Below are positions 26,224 to 34,882 of a DNA stretch of 64,000 nucleotides, piece by piece. Under the pieces are notes generated by a model that had not been told where the DNA came from, did not search any database, and was given only the letters and a program-made list of their open reading frames with translations. Source of the DNA: Clostridium liquoris (GTDB lineage Bacteria > Bacillota > Clostridia > Clostridiales > Clostridiaceae); NCBI RefSeq assembly GCF_002995785.1, contig NZ_PVXO01000073.1:90567-154566 (forward strand), in the 5' to 3' direction. Every line of letters starts with the position of its first letter. The first letter of the stretch is position 1. Both the position numbers and the translations under genes were made by a program.

Positions 26224-26435
26224 TTTTTTAATTTTTCTCATTTTTAAATTGCCTTTTGAATTTTCAATATATTATATATCTAACATGCTTTTCTTTCAAT
26301 TTTAGCGCAATTCCGAATTATCATAATAAACCTGTAAATTGCTAAAGCTGCATTATGCTAATGTTTTAATTCATTATCGCTTTATCTATGTGATTTACTA
26401 AATTAGAATAATTTCACTTGCAAATACAATAAAAA

Positions 26436-26477
26436 TATCCTATAGGGCAGACTTTTTAATGTCTACCTCGTAGGATA
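26436..26477 (-). terminator. Terminator of the SARP-type regulator gene
   Basis: TATCCTA (26436-26442) pairs with TAGGATA (26471-26477), with an inner AGAC/GTCT stem. On the minus strand the hairpin is followed by TTTTTATTG. It lies 20 bases after the stop. Confidence 0.75.
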
Positions 26478-26496
26478 CATTAGGCCAAAAATTTAC

Positions 26497-29400
26497 CTAA
26501 TTTTTATTAGCCTTTCTCAATACATTTATTACTTCTATTTCATAATTATCTCTTGCTTCTTTTAAGAATTTTATTCCTTCATCACAATAATAATCTATAT
26601 CTTTGTCTAAATATTTACTGTATATTTTATTTAAGTTTTCATTTCCTTCCATACTAACCCTTATTTCAGCTTTAATCCTATAAACTACACCTATCTCATG
26701 AGGGTTTTTAAGCTTTTGGGAATGTGCGTCTGCATTCTTTAGATATTGTAATCCTTCAGAATAATTTCCCTCCTTTACATATAGAAGAGCCATAAAGGCT
26801 TCTAGTATGGAACGTCTCCATATGGAGTCAAATTGGTTATATAGGCTGTAAGCCTTTTCAAAATAATCTTTAGCCCCATAGTAATCTCCCATATCAAAAG
26901 CTGCTTGCCCAGCATTTATATTAAATACAGCTAAACTAGTTAATGCATTTTTATTTTCACAAATAGCAATAGCCTTATCATAGTAATTTAAGGCTTCTGA
27001 AAATTTCATGTTAAATCTTCTTATTTCGCCAATGTAATTATAGGCCGCTGCAATATTTAAAGAATATTTATCAGCTACCTGCTTAGTTACATTAAATATA
27101 TTTATAGATTCATTTAATAATTTTTCTGCTTCTTCATATTCTCCACACATTATTTTGTATAGACCTTTTAATCTTAATAAAATACCTATTTCCTTATGAT
27201 AGTTACATTCCACAGCTAAATCCAATGCTAATTCTACATATCTTATCATAAGATCAGTTTTATTGGTTTGAATACAATAGTATATCATTTGTTTATATCC
27301 TTCAAGGCCATAATCCCTGTCTTTTATCTCAATAGACTTTTCAATCATTTCCTGTATAAAGGCTGTCCCCTGTTCATAATCTCCTTCTCTTATCAAATAC
27401 CTGCCCTTCATATGAAGAAAAGCTATTTCTAATTTTACTACCTGTTCTGTTGCTCCCTCTTTCTTTTTAACTTCCTTTAATAAATTATCAATATCCTTTA
27501 AATGCTTTATAGTTTGCTGCTTACTAAAATACGCATATTTATAAGCTTCACTATCTGGATTACTTAATATTGGAAAAAGTTCATGACTAAAATTTAAATA
27601 ATAATTTAAACTTTTTATTTTATAATTTAAAGATTTTACTCTATTATCTCCATTAGAATAATGATAAATTAGTTTGTGATAAGTATTTATATCTGTTTTA
27701 TCATTTTTCAAACCCTTCTCTAGTAAATTTCCTATCTTATTATGAAGAATTTTTTTTCTCCCATCAGATTGTTTAATATAAACAAATTCTCTTAATTTTT
27801 GATGGGTAAATTTAAAACTAATTTTATCATTACTATTTACTTCTTTTAAAATAAATTTATTTTCTAATTCCTCTATTATATCTATTAATTCCAATTCATC
27901 TTTACCAGTTAAGTCTTCCAATATATCTAATGGAACTTCATCAAAGAATAAAGATGCTATATTTAATATTTTCTTTCCCTCGTCTGATATATATAGGAAT
28001 CTGCTTTTTAATATATCCTGCATTTTAACAGACATTATATTTGTATCTCCATTAGATTTAATAATATTTAAATACTCTGTTAAAAAAAATGTATTTCCTT
28101 CCGTCTCATCATATATCTTCTTTAGCATTTCCTTTGTCATATTATAATTAGGAAGAGCCTTTCTTATGAATCCCTCTACCTCTGTACTAGTAAACCTAGG
28201 CAAATTTACAGTTATTACTTTATTATAACTATTCATTGTGGTCATAAATTTATCTATATTGCTATCGTATTCATTTCTGCATGTAGCAATAAATATATTA
28301 TTATTTTTATTCTGATGCAGCATTACGCTGCTAAGTAAAGATAAACTCATGCTGTCCATCCATTGAATATCATCAAATATGAAAATAACCTTCTTCTTTT
28401 CATTAATCTTCTTTAATATATCTGTTAACACATCACCTATCATTTCATATTTTAAAGTATCAATATTTTCTATTAACTTTATATTTGGATTAGAATCCTT
28501 TTTATGAAATTCTGGAAATATTGTAGAAATTATATTCTCCCATATGGTTGGAATATTTATTTTATCATTTAATATAGTATCTGATATTTTAGAAATTATG
28601 GTATTCCACGGTTTTAAAAAATATTCCTTTTCTACTTGATAGCAACTAGTTTCAAATATATATGTTTCGTCTTCATCTATGTCTTTTACAAACTTATCAA
28701 TAAGCCTTGATTTGCCTATACCCGCTTCCCCTGTTATAATAATAGATTTACCATCATTGCCTTTTATGAACTTTTCATAATTATTTTCTAATAATCTCAA
28801 TTCATTACATCTTCCATAGAAAAATTCATTTGTACTTTCCTTCTTATTTCCATTTGATTCATTCATTATGTCCAACACTTCGTTAAATATTTTTCTTGTA
28901 TGCTCATCAGGAGCTATACCTAACTCTTTGTCCAATAATTGAGAAAGCTTGTTATATGTTTCTATTACTTTTCCATAATTTTTATTTTCTTTGTAATATT
29001 CCATCAATATTCTATAGGCTTTTTCATCAAATTCATCTACACTAATCAATAATTTTGCATATCTTTCTATGTTACTAGCATTACAATTGTTAATATCCTT
29101 ATTTATTTGATCATATAGCTTTCCTTGATATTGTTCTTGATAATTTTCCCTTGCCTTAATTATCCAATCTTCAAATTCCTCAGCATTTTTTACAAAAAAT
29201 CCTTGAAGAAATTCTCCTGTATAGGCTTCAATCCATTTTTCATTATCATTTAAGAAAATATCTATATCTGATTTTATATCTATGTCACCATTTAACATAA
29301 CAATAGATTTTTTAGGAGATATAAGTATCTCTTCACCAAAGGATTTTTTTATTTTGTAAATAGCATTTCTTAAATTTTTCTTTGCTATATTTTCATTCTC

Positions 29401-29559
29401 TTCACTCCATAACAATCCTGCTAGTTCATCCCTGCTAGCCTGCTTATTAACTATTAAATAGTAGAATAAAGCCTTTACCTTATTATATGGGAATAAAATT
29501 TCTTTGCCATCTTTTGTTACAATGGGAGTGCCAAACATTTTTACATAAATACTGCTCAT
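26497..29559 (-). CDS. SARP/BTAD-type transcription activator with STAND ATPase and TPR domains
   Basis: A 1020-residue regulator. Residues 1-95 are an OmpR-like winged helix (MSSIYVKMFGTPIVTKDGKEI ... RDELAGLLWSEENENIAKKNLRNAIYKIKK). About 98-235 is a bacterial transcriptional activation domain (EFLQGFF ... LDKELGIAPDEHTRKIF). About 248-600 is an AAA/STAND ATPase with P-loop GEAGIGKS (277-284) and Walker B VIFIFDDIQWMD (D396/D397). About 640-1010 consists of TPR-like repeats. This is the AfsR/large-SARP layout. It lies inside the hut island, and the three hut promoters carry SARP-style direct repeats, so it is the prime candidate hut activator. The inducer is unknown; the TPR or ATPase part could sense it or a partner. 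Confidence 0.88.
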   Translation of the reverse strand: MSSIYVKMFGTPIVTKDGKEILFPYNKVKALFYYLIVNKQASRDELAGLLWSEENENIAKKNLRNAIYKIKKSFGEEILISPKKSIVMLNGDIDIKSDIDIFLNDNEKWIEAYTGEFLQGFFVKNAEEFEDWIIKARENYQEQYQGKLYDQINKDINNCNASNIERYAKLLISVDEFDEKAYRILMEYYKENKNYGKVIETYNKLSQLLDKELGIAPDEHTRKIFNEVLDIMNESNGNKKESTNEFFYGRCNELRLLENNYEKFIKGNDGKSIIITGEAGIGKSRLIDKFVKDIDEDETYIFETSCYQVEKEYFLKPWNTIISKISDTILNDKINIPTIWENIISTIFPEFHKKDSNPNIKLIENIDTLKYEMIGDVLTDILKKINEKKKVIFIFDDIQWMDSMSLSLLSSVMLHQNKNNNIFIATCRNEYDSNIDKFMTTMNSYNKVITVNLPRFTSTEVEGFIRKALPNYNMTKEMLKKIYDETEGNTFFLTEYLNIIKSNGDTNIMSVKMQDILKSRFLYISDEGKKILNIASLFFDEVPLDILEDLTGKDELELIDIIEELENKFILKEVNSNDKISFKFTHQKLREFVYIKQSDGRKKILHNKIGNLLEKGLKNDKTDINTYHKLIYHYSNGDNRVKSLNYKIKSLNYYLNFSHELFPILSNPDSEAYKYAYFSKQQTIKHLKDIDNLLKEVKKKEGATEQVVKLEIAFLHMKGRYLIREGDYEQGTAFIQEMIEKSIEIKDRDYGLEGYKQMIYYCIQTNKTDLMIRYVELALDLAVECNYHKEIGILLRLKGLYKIMCGEYEEAEKLLNESINIFNVTKQVADKYSLNIAAAYNYIGEIRRFNMKFSEALNYYDKAIAICENKNALTSLAVFNINAGQAAFDMGDYYGAKDYFEKAYSLYNQFDSIWRRSILEAFMALLYVKEGNYSEGLQYLKNADAHSQKLKNPHEIGVVYRIKAEIRVSMEGNENLNKIYSKYLDKDIDYYCDEGIKFLKEARDNYEIEVINVLRKANKN

Positions 29560-29608
29560 GTATTATCCCCTCTTTTTCATCATATGATTTAGGAATATCC
29601 TATTATTT

Positions 29609-29637
29609 AGTATAATATATAAAAACTATAATGTAAA
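29609..29637 (-). promoter_or_regulatory. Promoter of the SARP-type regulator gene
   Basis: TTTACA (29632-29637), a 17-bp spacer and TATACT (29609-29614) read on the minus strand, overlapping the end of the TRIC gene. A dyad TAGGA-ATA-TCCTA (29590-29602) covers the probable start site and could be an operator. Confidence 0.6.
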
Positions 29638-30258
29638 TTTTGATTTTTCTTTTTCAGACCTGACCTTAGGTAGATGTAAGCCGCATTTTATTGACAAAAC
29701 TCTAATTATAAATGTAGTAAAAAAACATATATAGGAAGCGGTATATCCATCAAAAATTTTTCTGGCATATATAAGTGTTATGGCTCCAAGTATGGAAGCC
29801 ACTGCATATATTTCTTTTGTAAAAACAAAAGGGATCTCTTGAGCAAATACATCCCTTAATATTCCTCCTCCTACTCCAGTGAAAAGACCAAGAGAAACTA
29901 TTATAAATGTTCCTGTAAAATTATGATTTATAGCCACGTTACACCCAATAGCTGTAAAAGCTCCAAGGCCAATGGCATCTGATATTTGAATTATATTATT
30001 AAGCTTGTTTAATTTGTTATAAAATATAAATACTATTAATGCCGAAACTATACTTATTACGCAAAAATAAGGATTAACAAATGCTGTAGGAGGTGTAATT
30101 CCAATAATTAAATCTCTAAATACTCCTCCTCCAACTGCAGTTGTTATAGCTAAGAATATGGTTCCAAATAAATCCATTTCCTTTGAGATTCCTACCATTG
30201 CTCCAGATATAGCAAAGGCAACTGTTCCAATTATCTCGAAGACATGCATCAATCCCAT
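29626..30258 (-). CDS. TRIC / UPF0126 family membrane channel protein
   Basis: A 210-residue protein made of two similar three-helix halves, each with a glycine-rich motif: AVGGGVFRDLIIG near residue 40 and GVGGGILRDVFAQ near 128. This is the prokaryotic TRIC (trimeric intracellular cation channel, formerly UPF0126/YicG) family. Characterised members conduct monovalent cations; some relatives are linked to amino acids such as glycine. The frame extends to 30294, but ATG 30258 follows AAGGAG by nine bases and is preferred. It lies between the chemoreceptor and the regulator, so a role in histidine-related transport is possible but unproven. Confidence 0.87.
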   Translation of the reverse strand: MGLMHVFEIIGTVAFAISGAMVGISKEMDLFGTIFLAITTAVGGGVFRDLIIGITPPTAFVNPYFCVISIVSALIVFIFYNKLNKLNNIIQISDAIGLGAFTAIGCNVAINHNFTGTFIIVSLGLFTGVGGGILRDVFAQEIPFVFTKEIYAVASILGAITLIYARKIFDGYTASYICFFTTFIIRVLSIKCGLHLPKVRSEKEKSKFTL

Positions 30259-30303
30259 AATACAATTCTCCTTTTTAAATTCTCTTGGAGTCATCTTAAA
30301 ATA

Positions 30304-31137
30304 CTAGTAGTTTGAGGAAATTTCTTTCAAGCTTTCAGCCGTAGTATTAAGTTCTTGAATAGAAGCTGTCAATTCTTCCAGAGCTGCTGCTTGATTGTGC
30401 GAAGTTTCATTTACTTCTTTAATACTATTTAAAATATTTCCAACGGACGCTTGTATTTCTTTTATGACCTGATTTATTTTAGTAATAGATTCATTGCTGG
30501 AATTAGATAATTTTCTTATCTCGGAAGCCACAACAGAAAAACCTTTCCCAAGTTCACCAGCTCTAGCCGCCTCGATAGACGCATTTAGCCCTAAAAGGTT
30601 TGTTTGTTTTTCAATATTTTTAATAAAAGATAATATTTCATTAGTATTTTTTGTTTTTTCAAAAGCTTCATTAGCTTCTTTTAATACTACATCATTTGAA
30701 GCTGCAATATTTTGAACACCACTAGAAACCTCACTGCTAGCAGAAGAAATTTGATTTAATGCCATAGAAAGATTCTTGGATAGATTTAAGATTTCCTCCT
30801 GTCTTTTCAAGCTTTTTCCTATAGAAACCACTCCAGCAATTTCACCATTACTGCCTTTTAGTGGAACTGCAATAGATTTTAATTTAAACCCAAATACCTG
30901 CTCAGGCACTATTTTACATATAGTTTTTTTTGTTTTTAATGCCTCCTGGGTAGAACTGCCTTCTTTTATAGCTTTACCTACGGTTATATCTGGTCTTATA
31001 TTTTCACCTGGTAAAAAATCTATAAACTTTTCCCTATCTGTTAATGCAAAGCTGACATCTTCGTCAAGCAAACTAGATAGGTATGGACTAACTTCACTAA
31101 AAGATTGGAGAATACTTTCATCAAATTTATCTTTCAT
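30304..31137 (-). CDS. Soluble methyl-accepting chemotaxis-type protein
   Basis: A 277-residue cytoplasmic chemoreceptor-like protein without membrane segments. The N-terminal half (about 1-120, [18 protein letters not shown] ... [28 protein letters not shown]) looks like a PAS- or Cache-like sensor. The C-terminal half is a coiled-coil signalling hairpin whose tip, [31 protein letters not shown], is the conserved CheA/CheW contact. It is short of full-length receptors. The start is moved from 31167 to ATG 31137 on the basis of the GAAGGGGTG ribosome binding site. It lies inside the hut island just below the hutI terminator; the ligand is unknown. Confidence 0.85.
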   Translation of the reverse strand: MKDKFDESILQSFSEVSPYLSSLLDEDVSFALTDREKFIDFLPGENIRPDITVGKAIKEGSSTQEALKTKKTICKIVPEQVFGFKLKSIAVPLKGSNGEIAGVVSIGKSLKRQEEILNLSKNLSMALNQISSASSEVSSGVQNIAASNDVVLKEANEAFEKTKNTNEILSFIKNIEKQTNLLGLNASIEAARAGELGKGFSVVASEIRKLSNSSNESITKINQVIKEIQASVGNILNSIKEVNETSHNQAAALEELTASIQELNTTAESLKEISSNY

Positions 31138-31188
31138 ATAAATCACCCCTTCTTTAATTATAAACAAAATTCTGATAATTAAAAAGCA

Positions 31189-31219
31189 AATTCACTTATT
31201 TTATTAAAATAAGTGAATT
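31189..31219 (-). terminator. Terminator of the hutU-hutI operon
   Basis: The 14-bp perfect arms AATTCACTTATTTT (31189-31202) and its complement (31206-31219) are separated by three bases. On the minus strand TGCTTTTTAATT follows. Confidence 0.85.
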
Positions 31220-31268
31220 CACCTGTGTGCTAACCGAAGATATTAAATATATATAAAATACTTAATAA

Positions 31269-32522
31269 CTAATTTTTGTGAACTAATACTCCATTTTTTA
31301 TAACCTTTTCTACTGTGTTTACTCCTGTATTATATGGTAAGAATTTATAGGATGGATATTCAAGTATTACTATATCTCCTTTTTTGCCTATATCAATGCT
31401 GCCAATGGAATCAGCTCTATCTATTGCTGCAGCACCATTTATAGTCATAGCAGTTATTGCTTCTTCTATGCTCATATTCATATATATAGTAGCTAATGCA
31501 AACATCAATGGTATAGAATTAGTAAATCCACTGCCAGGATTAAAATCTGTGGCTAAAGCTACTGCACATCCATTATCTATCATAAATCTTCCCCTAGCAA
31601 AAGGTTCTTTTAAACAAAATGCAGTGGTTGGTAAAAGAGTACTTACTACACCCTTTTCTGCCATATCCTTTATTCCTTTATCGGAAGCATGAAGTAAATG
31701 ATCTGCTGAAACCATTCCTAATTCTGCTGCCAATTCAGATCCACCAAGCTGAACAATTTCATCTGCATGTATTTTTAATTTCATTCCATATTCTTTAGCT
31801 TTTAAAAACATTTTTCTTGATTCTTCTACTGAGAATACTCCCTGTTCACAGAATACATCAAAGAAATCTGCCAGCTTATTTTTTGCCACTTCAGGTAATA
31901 TCTTTTCTAACATAAAATCTATATATTCATCTGTTCTTCCTTTATATTCATCAGGGACTGCATGGGCTCCTAAAAAAGTCCTACAGATATCTACAGCATG
32001 TTCTTTATCTAATTCTTTCATAACCTCTAGTTGCTTCATTTCTGTTTCATAGTTTAATCCATAACCGCTTTTTCCTTCTACAGTAGTAACTCCAAAGCTT
32101 AGCATAGAATCTAGTCTTTTTTTGCCTAAGTTAAATAATTCTTCCTTGGAAGCATTTCTAGTACTTGTTACTGTGTTAACTATTCCCCCACCCCTATTCA
32201 TGATTTCCATATAGCTGTCTCCACGAAGTCTCCAAGAGAATTCTTCTGCTCTATATCCACCGAATATGAAATGAGTATGGGAATCAACAAATCCTGGAAG
32301 AACACATTTGTTCTTAGCATCAATTGTCTCATATTTAGTCTCATCATACTTTTTTAATATATCCTCTGTGGTACCTACATCTTTTATTATTCCATCTTCT
32401 ATTACTACAGCACCATCTAAAATTACATTAATATCTGACATATCTTTTCCAAACTTAGCTTTATTACCACTACATGTAACTAATTCTGAAGAATTTTTTA
32501 TTAACATATTTCCTTTTTTCAT
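31269..32522 (-). CDS. hutI: Imidazolonepropionase
   Basis: Hydrolyses imidazolone propionate to N-formiminoglutamate, third step of the hut pathway. A 417-residue amidohydrolase with metal motif H82-T-H84 in VDSHTHFIFGGYRAEEF, KIHADEIVQLGGSELAAEL, and DFNPGSGFTNSIPLMFALA. The frame extends to a GTG at 32531, but that codon is inside the ribosome binding site AGGTGG; ATG 32522 is preferred. It follows hutU across a 76-base gap holding a perfect hairpin. Confidence 0.97.
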   Translation of the reverse strand: MKKGNMLIKNSSELVTCSGNKAKFGKDMSDINVILDGAVVIEDGIIKDVGTTEDILKKYDETKYETIDAKNKCVLPGFVDSHTHFIFGGYRAEEFSWRLRGDSYMEIMNRGGGIVNTVTSTRNASKEELFNLGKKRLDSMLSFGVTTVEGKSGYGLNYETEMKQLEVMKELDKEHAVDICRTFLGAHAVPDEYKGRTDEYIDFMLEKILPEVAKNKLADFFDVFCEQGVFSVEESRKMFLKAKEYGMKLKIHADEIVQLGGSELAAELGMVSADHLLHASDKGIKDMAEKGVVSTLLPTTAFCLKEPFARGRFMIDNGCAVALATDFNPGSGFTNSIPLMFALATIYMNMSIEEAITAMTINGAAAIDRADSIGSIDIGKKGDIVILEYPSYKFLPYNTGVNTVEKVIKNGVLVHKN

Positions 32523-32547
32523 TAATACCACCTACTTCAATATATAG

Positions 32548-32580
32548 TTTTGCAGTATACACATATTGTATACTGCAAAA
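32548..32580. other. Perfect 13-bp hairpin between hutU and hutI
   Basis: TTTTGCAGTATAC (32548-32560) and GTATACTGCAAAA (32568-32580) flank a 7-base loop. No minus-strand T run follows. It is likely an intercistronic processing, stability or attenuation element, or an operator. Confidence 0.7.
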
Positions 32581-32598
32581 TTTTGTGATTATTTTATT

Positions 32599-34635
32599 TT
32601 ATCTATGAATTTTTTTAAATACGCCTTCTACAGCATTTGCAACCATCTTGTCATCTGCTAAATATGGAAGAGTTATATGATCTGTTCCTTTATTAGCTTT
32701 GTTAAATTCTAATACTGTTTCAATTGAATGTTCATTTCTAGCCCAAGAACGTCTAGCAACTCCACTCATAACATCCCATGATAAAGCAGATTTAATTGTT
32801 TCATCAACTCTATGGCTTCCATCAAGAACTAAACCAAATCCGCCATTTACAGATTTACCAATACCAACTCCACCACCATTGTGTAAAGCGACTAAGCTCA
32901 TACCTCTAGCAGCATTACCAGCATAGCACTGTACAGCCATATCAGCCATTACATTACTTCCATCTTTAATGTTTGAAGTTTCTCTAAATGGTGAGTCTGT
33001 ACCTGATACATCGTGGTGATCTCTTCCCATCATAACTGGTCCTATTTCACCATTTCTAACCATTTCATTGAACTTAAGAGCTATTTTTATTCTGCCATCA
33101 GCATCCTGATAAAGAATTCTAGCTTCAGTTCCTACAACCAATGAATTCTTTTCAGCATTCTTTATCCAGTTGTAGTTATCTCTATCCTGGTATCTTCTGT
33201 TAGTATCTATACATTCCATAGCAGCATGGTCAGTTTTAACTAAGTCTTCATGTTTTCCACTTAAGCATACCCATCTAAATGGTCCATATCCATAGTCAAA
33301 TAACTGTGGTCCCATTATATCTTCAACATATGATGGCCAGATAAATCCATCTTTTTCATCAATACCATTCTTTGATATTTCTTTAACTCCAGCATCATAA
33401 ACTGCTTTCATGAAGGAGTTACCATAGTCAAAGAAGTATACCCCTCTATCAGTTAAAGCTTTAATTACTTGGAAGTGATGTCTTAATGTTTTATTTACTA
33501 ATCCTCTGAACTTTTCTGGATCTTCCGCAAGTAATCTAGTTCTTTCTTCAAATGTAATTCCTTCTGGACAATAACCACCTTCATAAGCATTATGGCATGA
33601 AGTCTGGTCTGAAAGAAGGTCTATATGAATATTATGATCTACTGCATATTGAAGTAAATCTACTATATTTCCATAGTAAGCAATAGACATTGCTTCTTCT
33701 TTTTCCTGTGATTCTTTAGCCATAGCAAATACTTCTTCTAGATTTGCTGACCATTTTTTAATCCATCCCTGTTCAAGTCTTGTATCTATTCTTGACTTAT
33801 CTACTTCTGCAATAATTCCTACACCATGTGCTATTTCGCAAGCTTTACCCTGAGCACCACTCATTCCTCCCAAGCCAGAAGTTACGAATAGTCTTCCTCT
33901 TAAATCTCCATCATTAGGAATTCCTAATTTTAATCTTCCTGCATTTAATATTGTGTTAAATGTTCCATGAACTATTCCCTGTGGTCCTATATACATCCAA
34001 CCACCAGCTGTCATCTGTCCATAGTTTGCAACTCCCATTTCTTCGGCTACTTCCCAATCCTTTATGTTATCAAACATACCAACCATTAATGCATTTGTGA
34101 TTACTACTCTTGGTGCCTCTGGTTTTGATTTAAATAATCCTAGTGGATGTCCTGATTCCATTACTAATGTCTGATCCTGTGTCATTGCTTCTAAGTATTT
34201 CTTTATTAATCTATACTGCATCCAGTTCTGGCATACGCTGCCTGTTTCTCCATAAGTAACAAGTTCATATGGATATAATGCTACATCAAAGTCTAAGTTA
34301 TTATCAATCATAACTTGAAAAGCTTTACCTTCAATACAATTTCCTTTATATTCATCAATTGGCTTCCCATAAATCTTTCCTTCTGGTCTAAATCTATATC
34401 CATAAATTCTTCCTCTAGTTGTTAACTCTTCTAAGAATTCAGGGATTAACTGCTCATGATATTTTTCTGGTATATAACGTAAAGCATTTTTTAATGCTAT
34501 TTCTGTTTGAGCTTTTGTTAAATGAAAACCTCTATCTGGTGCTCTTCTTATACCTTTCACGAATTTTGGCATTTCTGGTAGATAATCATCTAGTTTTATT
34601 GTCATTGCTTCTGAAATATCAAAGTTTTTTGTCAT
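32599..34635 (-). CDS. hutU: Urocanate hydratase, long form
   Basis: Adds water to urocanate using tightly bound NAD+, giving imidazolone propionate. It has 678 residues, clearly longer than the roughly 550-residue form of Pseudomonas or Bacillus and similar to the vertebrate-type long form. QMTAGGWMYIGPQGIVHGT (207-225) and the NAD-binding GLGGMSGAQGKACE (from 254) are evident, with C-terminal MGRDHHDVSGTDSPFRETS and NGGGVGIGKSVNGGFGLVLDG. GGGAGGAAAAG precedes the ATG. It is first gene of hutU-hutI under the best of the direct-repeat promoters (34701-34732). Confidence 0.97.
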   Translation of the reverse strand: MTKNFDISEAMTIKLDDYLPEMPKFVKGIRRAPDRGFHLTKAQTEIALKNALRYIPEKYHEQLIPEFLEELTTRGRIYGYRFRPEGKIYGKPIDEYKGNCIEGKAFQVMIDNNLDFDVALYPYELVTYGETGSVCQNWMQYRLIKKYLEAMTQDQTLVMESGHPLGLFKSKPEAPRVVITNALMVGMFDNIKDWEVAEEMGVANYGQMTAGGWMYIGPQGIVHGTFNTILNAGRLKLGIPNDGDLRGRLFVTSGLGGMSGAQGKACEIAHGVGIIAEVDKSRIDTRLEQGWIKKWSANLEEVFAMAKESQEKEEAMSIAYYGNIVDLLQYAVDHNIHIDLLSDQTSCHNAYEGGYCPEGITFEERTRLLAEDPEKFRGLVNKTLRHHFQVIKALTDRGVYFFDYGNSFMKAVYDAGVKEISKNGIDEKDGFIWPSYVEDIMGPQLFDYGYGPFRWVCLSGKHEDLVKTDHAAMECIDTNRRYQDRDNYNWIKNAEKNSLVVGTEARILYQDADGRIKIALKFNEMVRNGEIGPVMMGRDHHDVSGTDSPFRETSNIKDGSNVMADMAVQCYAGNAARGMSLVALHNGGGVGIGKSVNGGFGLVLDGSHRVDETIKSALSWDVMSGVARRSWARNEHSIETVLEFNKANKGTDHITLPYLADDKMVANAVEGVFKKIHR

Positions 34636-34700
34636 AATCTTTTCCTCCCTATTTATATTAAATATTTATTTGCTAAATTCTTGTTTTACCTTACGAGCTT

Positions 34701-34732
34701 ATTATATAACATCTTCGTCTTTAAAGCGTCTA
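34701..34732 (-). promoter_or_regulatory. SARP-type direct-repeat promoter of hutU-hutI
   Basis: Minus-strand TAGACGCTTTAAAGACG contains two exact AGACG repeats 11 bp apart (34727-34731 and 34716-34720). It is followed by 9 bases and TATAAT (34701-34706). No -35 consensus is present. This is the reference copy for the three-promoter motif. Confidence 0.78.
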
Positions 34733-34786
34733 TGTATTTTATATATTCTGAAATTTTTGATTAATATTTAAAATTTTTTGACGTTG

Positions 34787-34801
34787 AATTTATAGACGCT
34801 A
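34787..34801 (+). promoter_or_regulatory. Upstream inverted TAGACG element at hutU
   Basis: AATTTATAGACGCTA on the plus strand matches the ftcD upstream element (15996-16010) at 14 of 15 positions and points away from hutU. Confidence 0.45.
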
Positions 34802-34826
34802 GCAAAAAATTACAAAGTAATTTTTT

Positions 34827-34851
34827 AGTTGACAGATGCCAATTGTCAACT
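34827..34851. repeat. AGTTGACA inverted repeat
   Basis: AGTTGACA (34827-34834) and TGTCAACT (34844-34851) form an 8-bp stem. Related GACA/TGTC strings occur at 18820-18835 and 19327-19360, so this looks like a dispersed intergenic repeat. Confidence 0.55.
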
Positions 34852-34859
34852 GTCCTCTA

Positions 34860-34882
34860 AAAAAAGTGCTTCACACTTTTTT
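34860..34882 (-). terminator. Terminator of the sensor kinase-response regulator operon
   Basis: AAAAAAGTG (34860-34868) and CACTTTTTT (34874-34882) form a stem with loop CTTCA. It overlaps the response-regulator stop and has a T run on the minus strand. Confidence 0.75.

Larger units (their letters stand above)
25960..26496. other. 537-base regulatory region upstream of the DapF-like gene
   Basis: No gene is seen. The region contains the direct-repeat promoter (26022-26053), a second perfect TAGACG direct repeat (26207-26223) and the terminator of the SARP-type regulator gene (26436-26477). The rest is AT-rich and unexplained. Confidence 0.65.
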
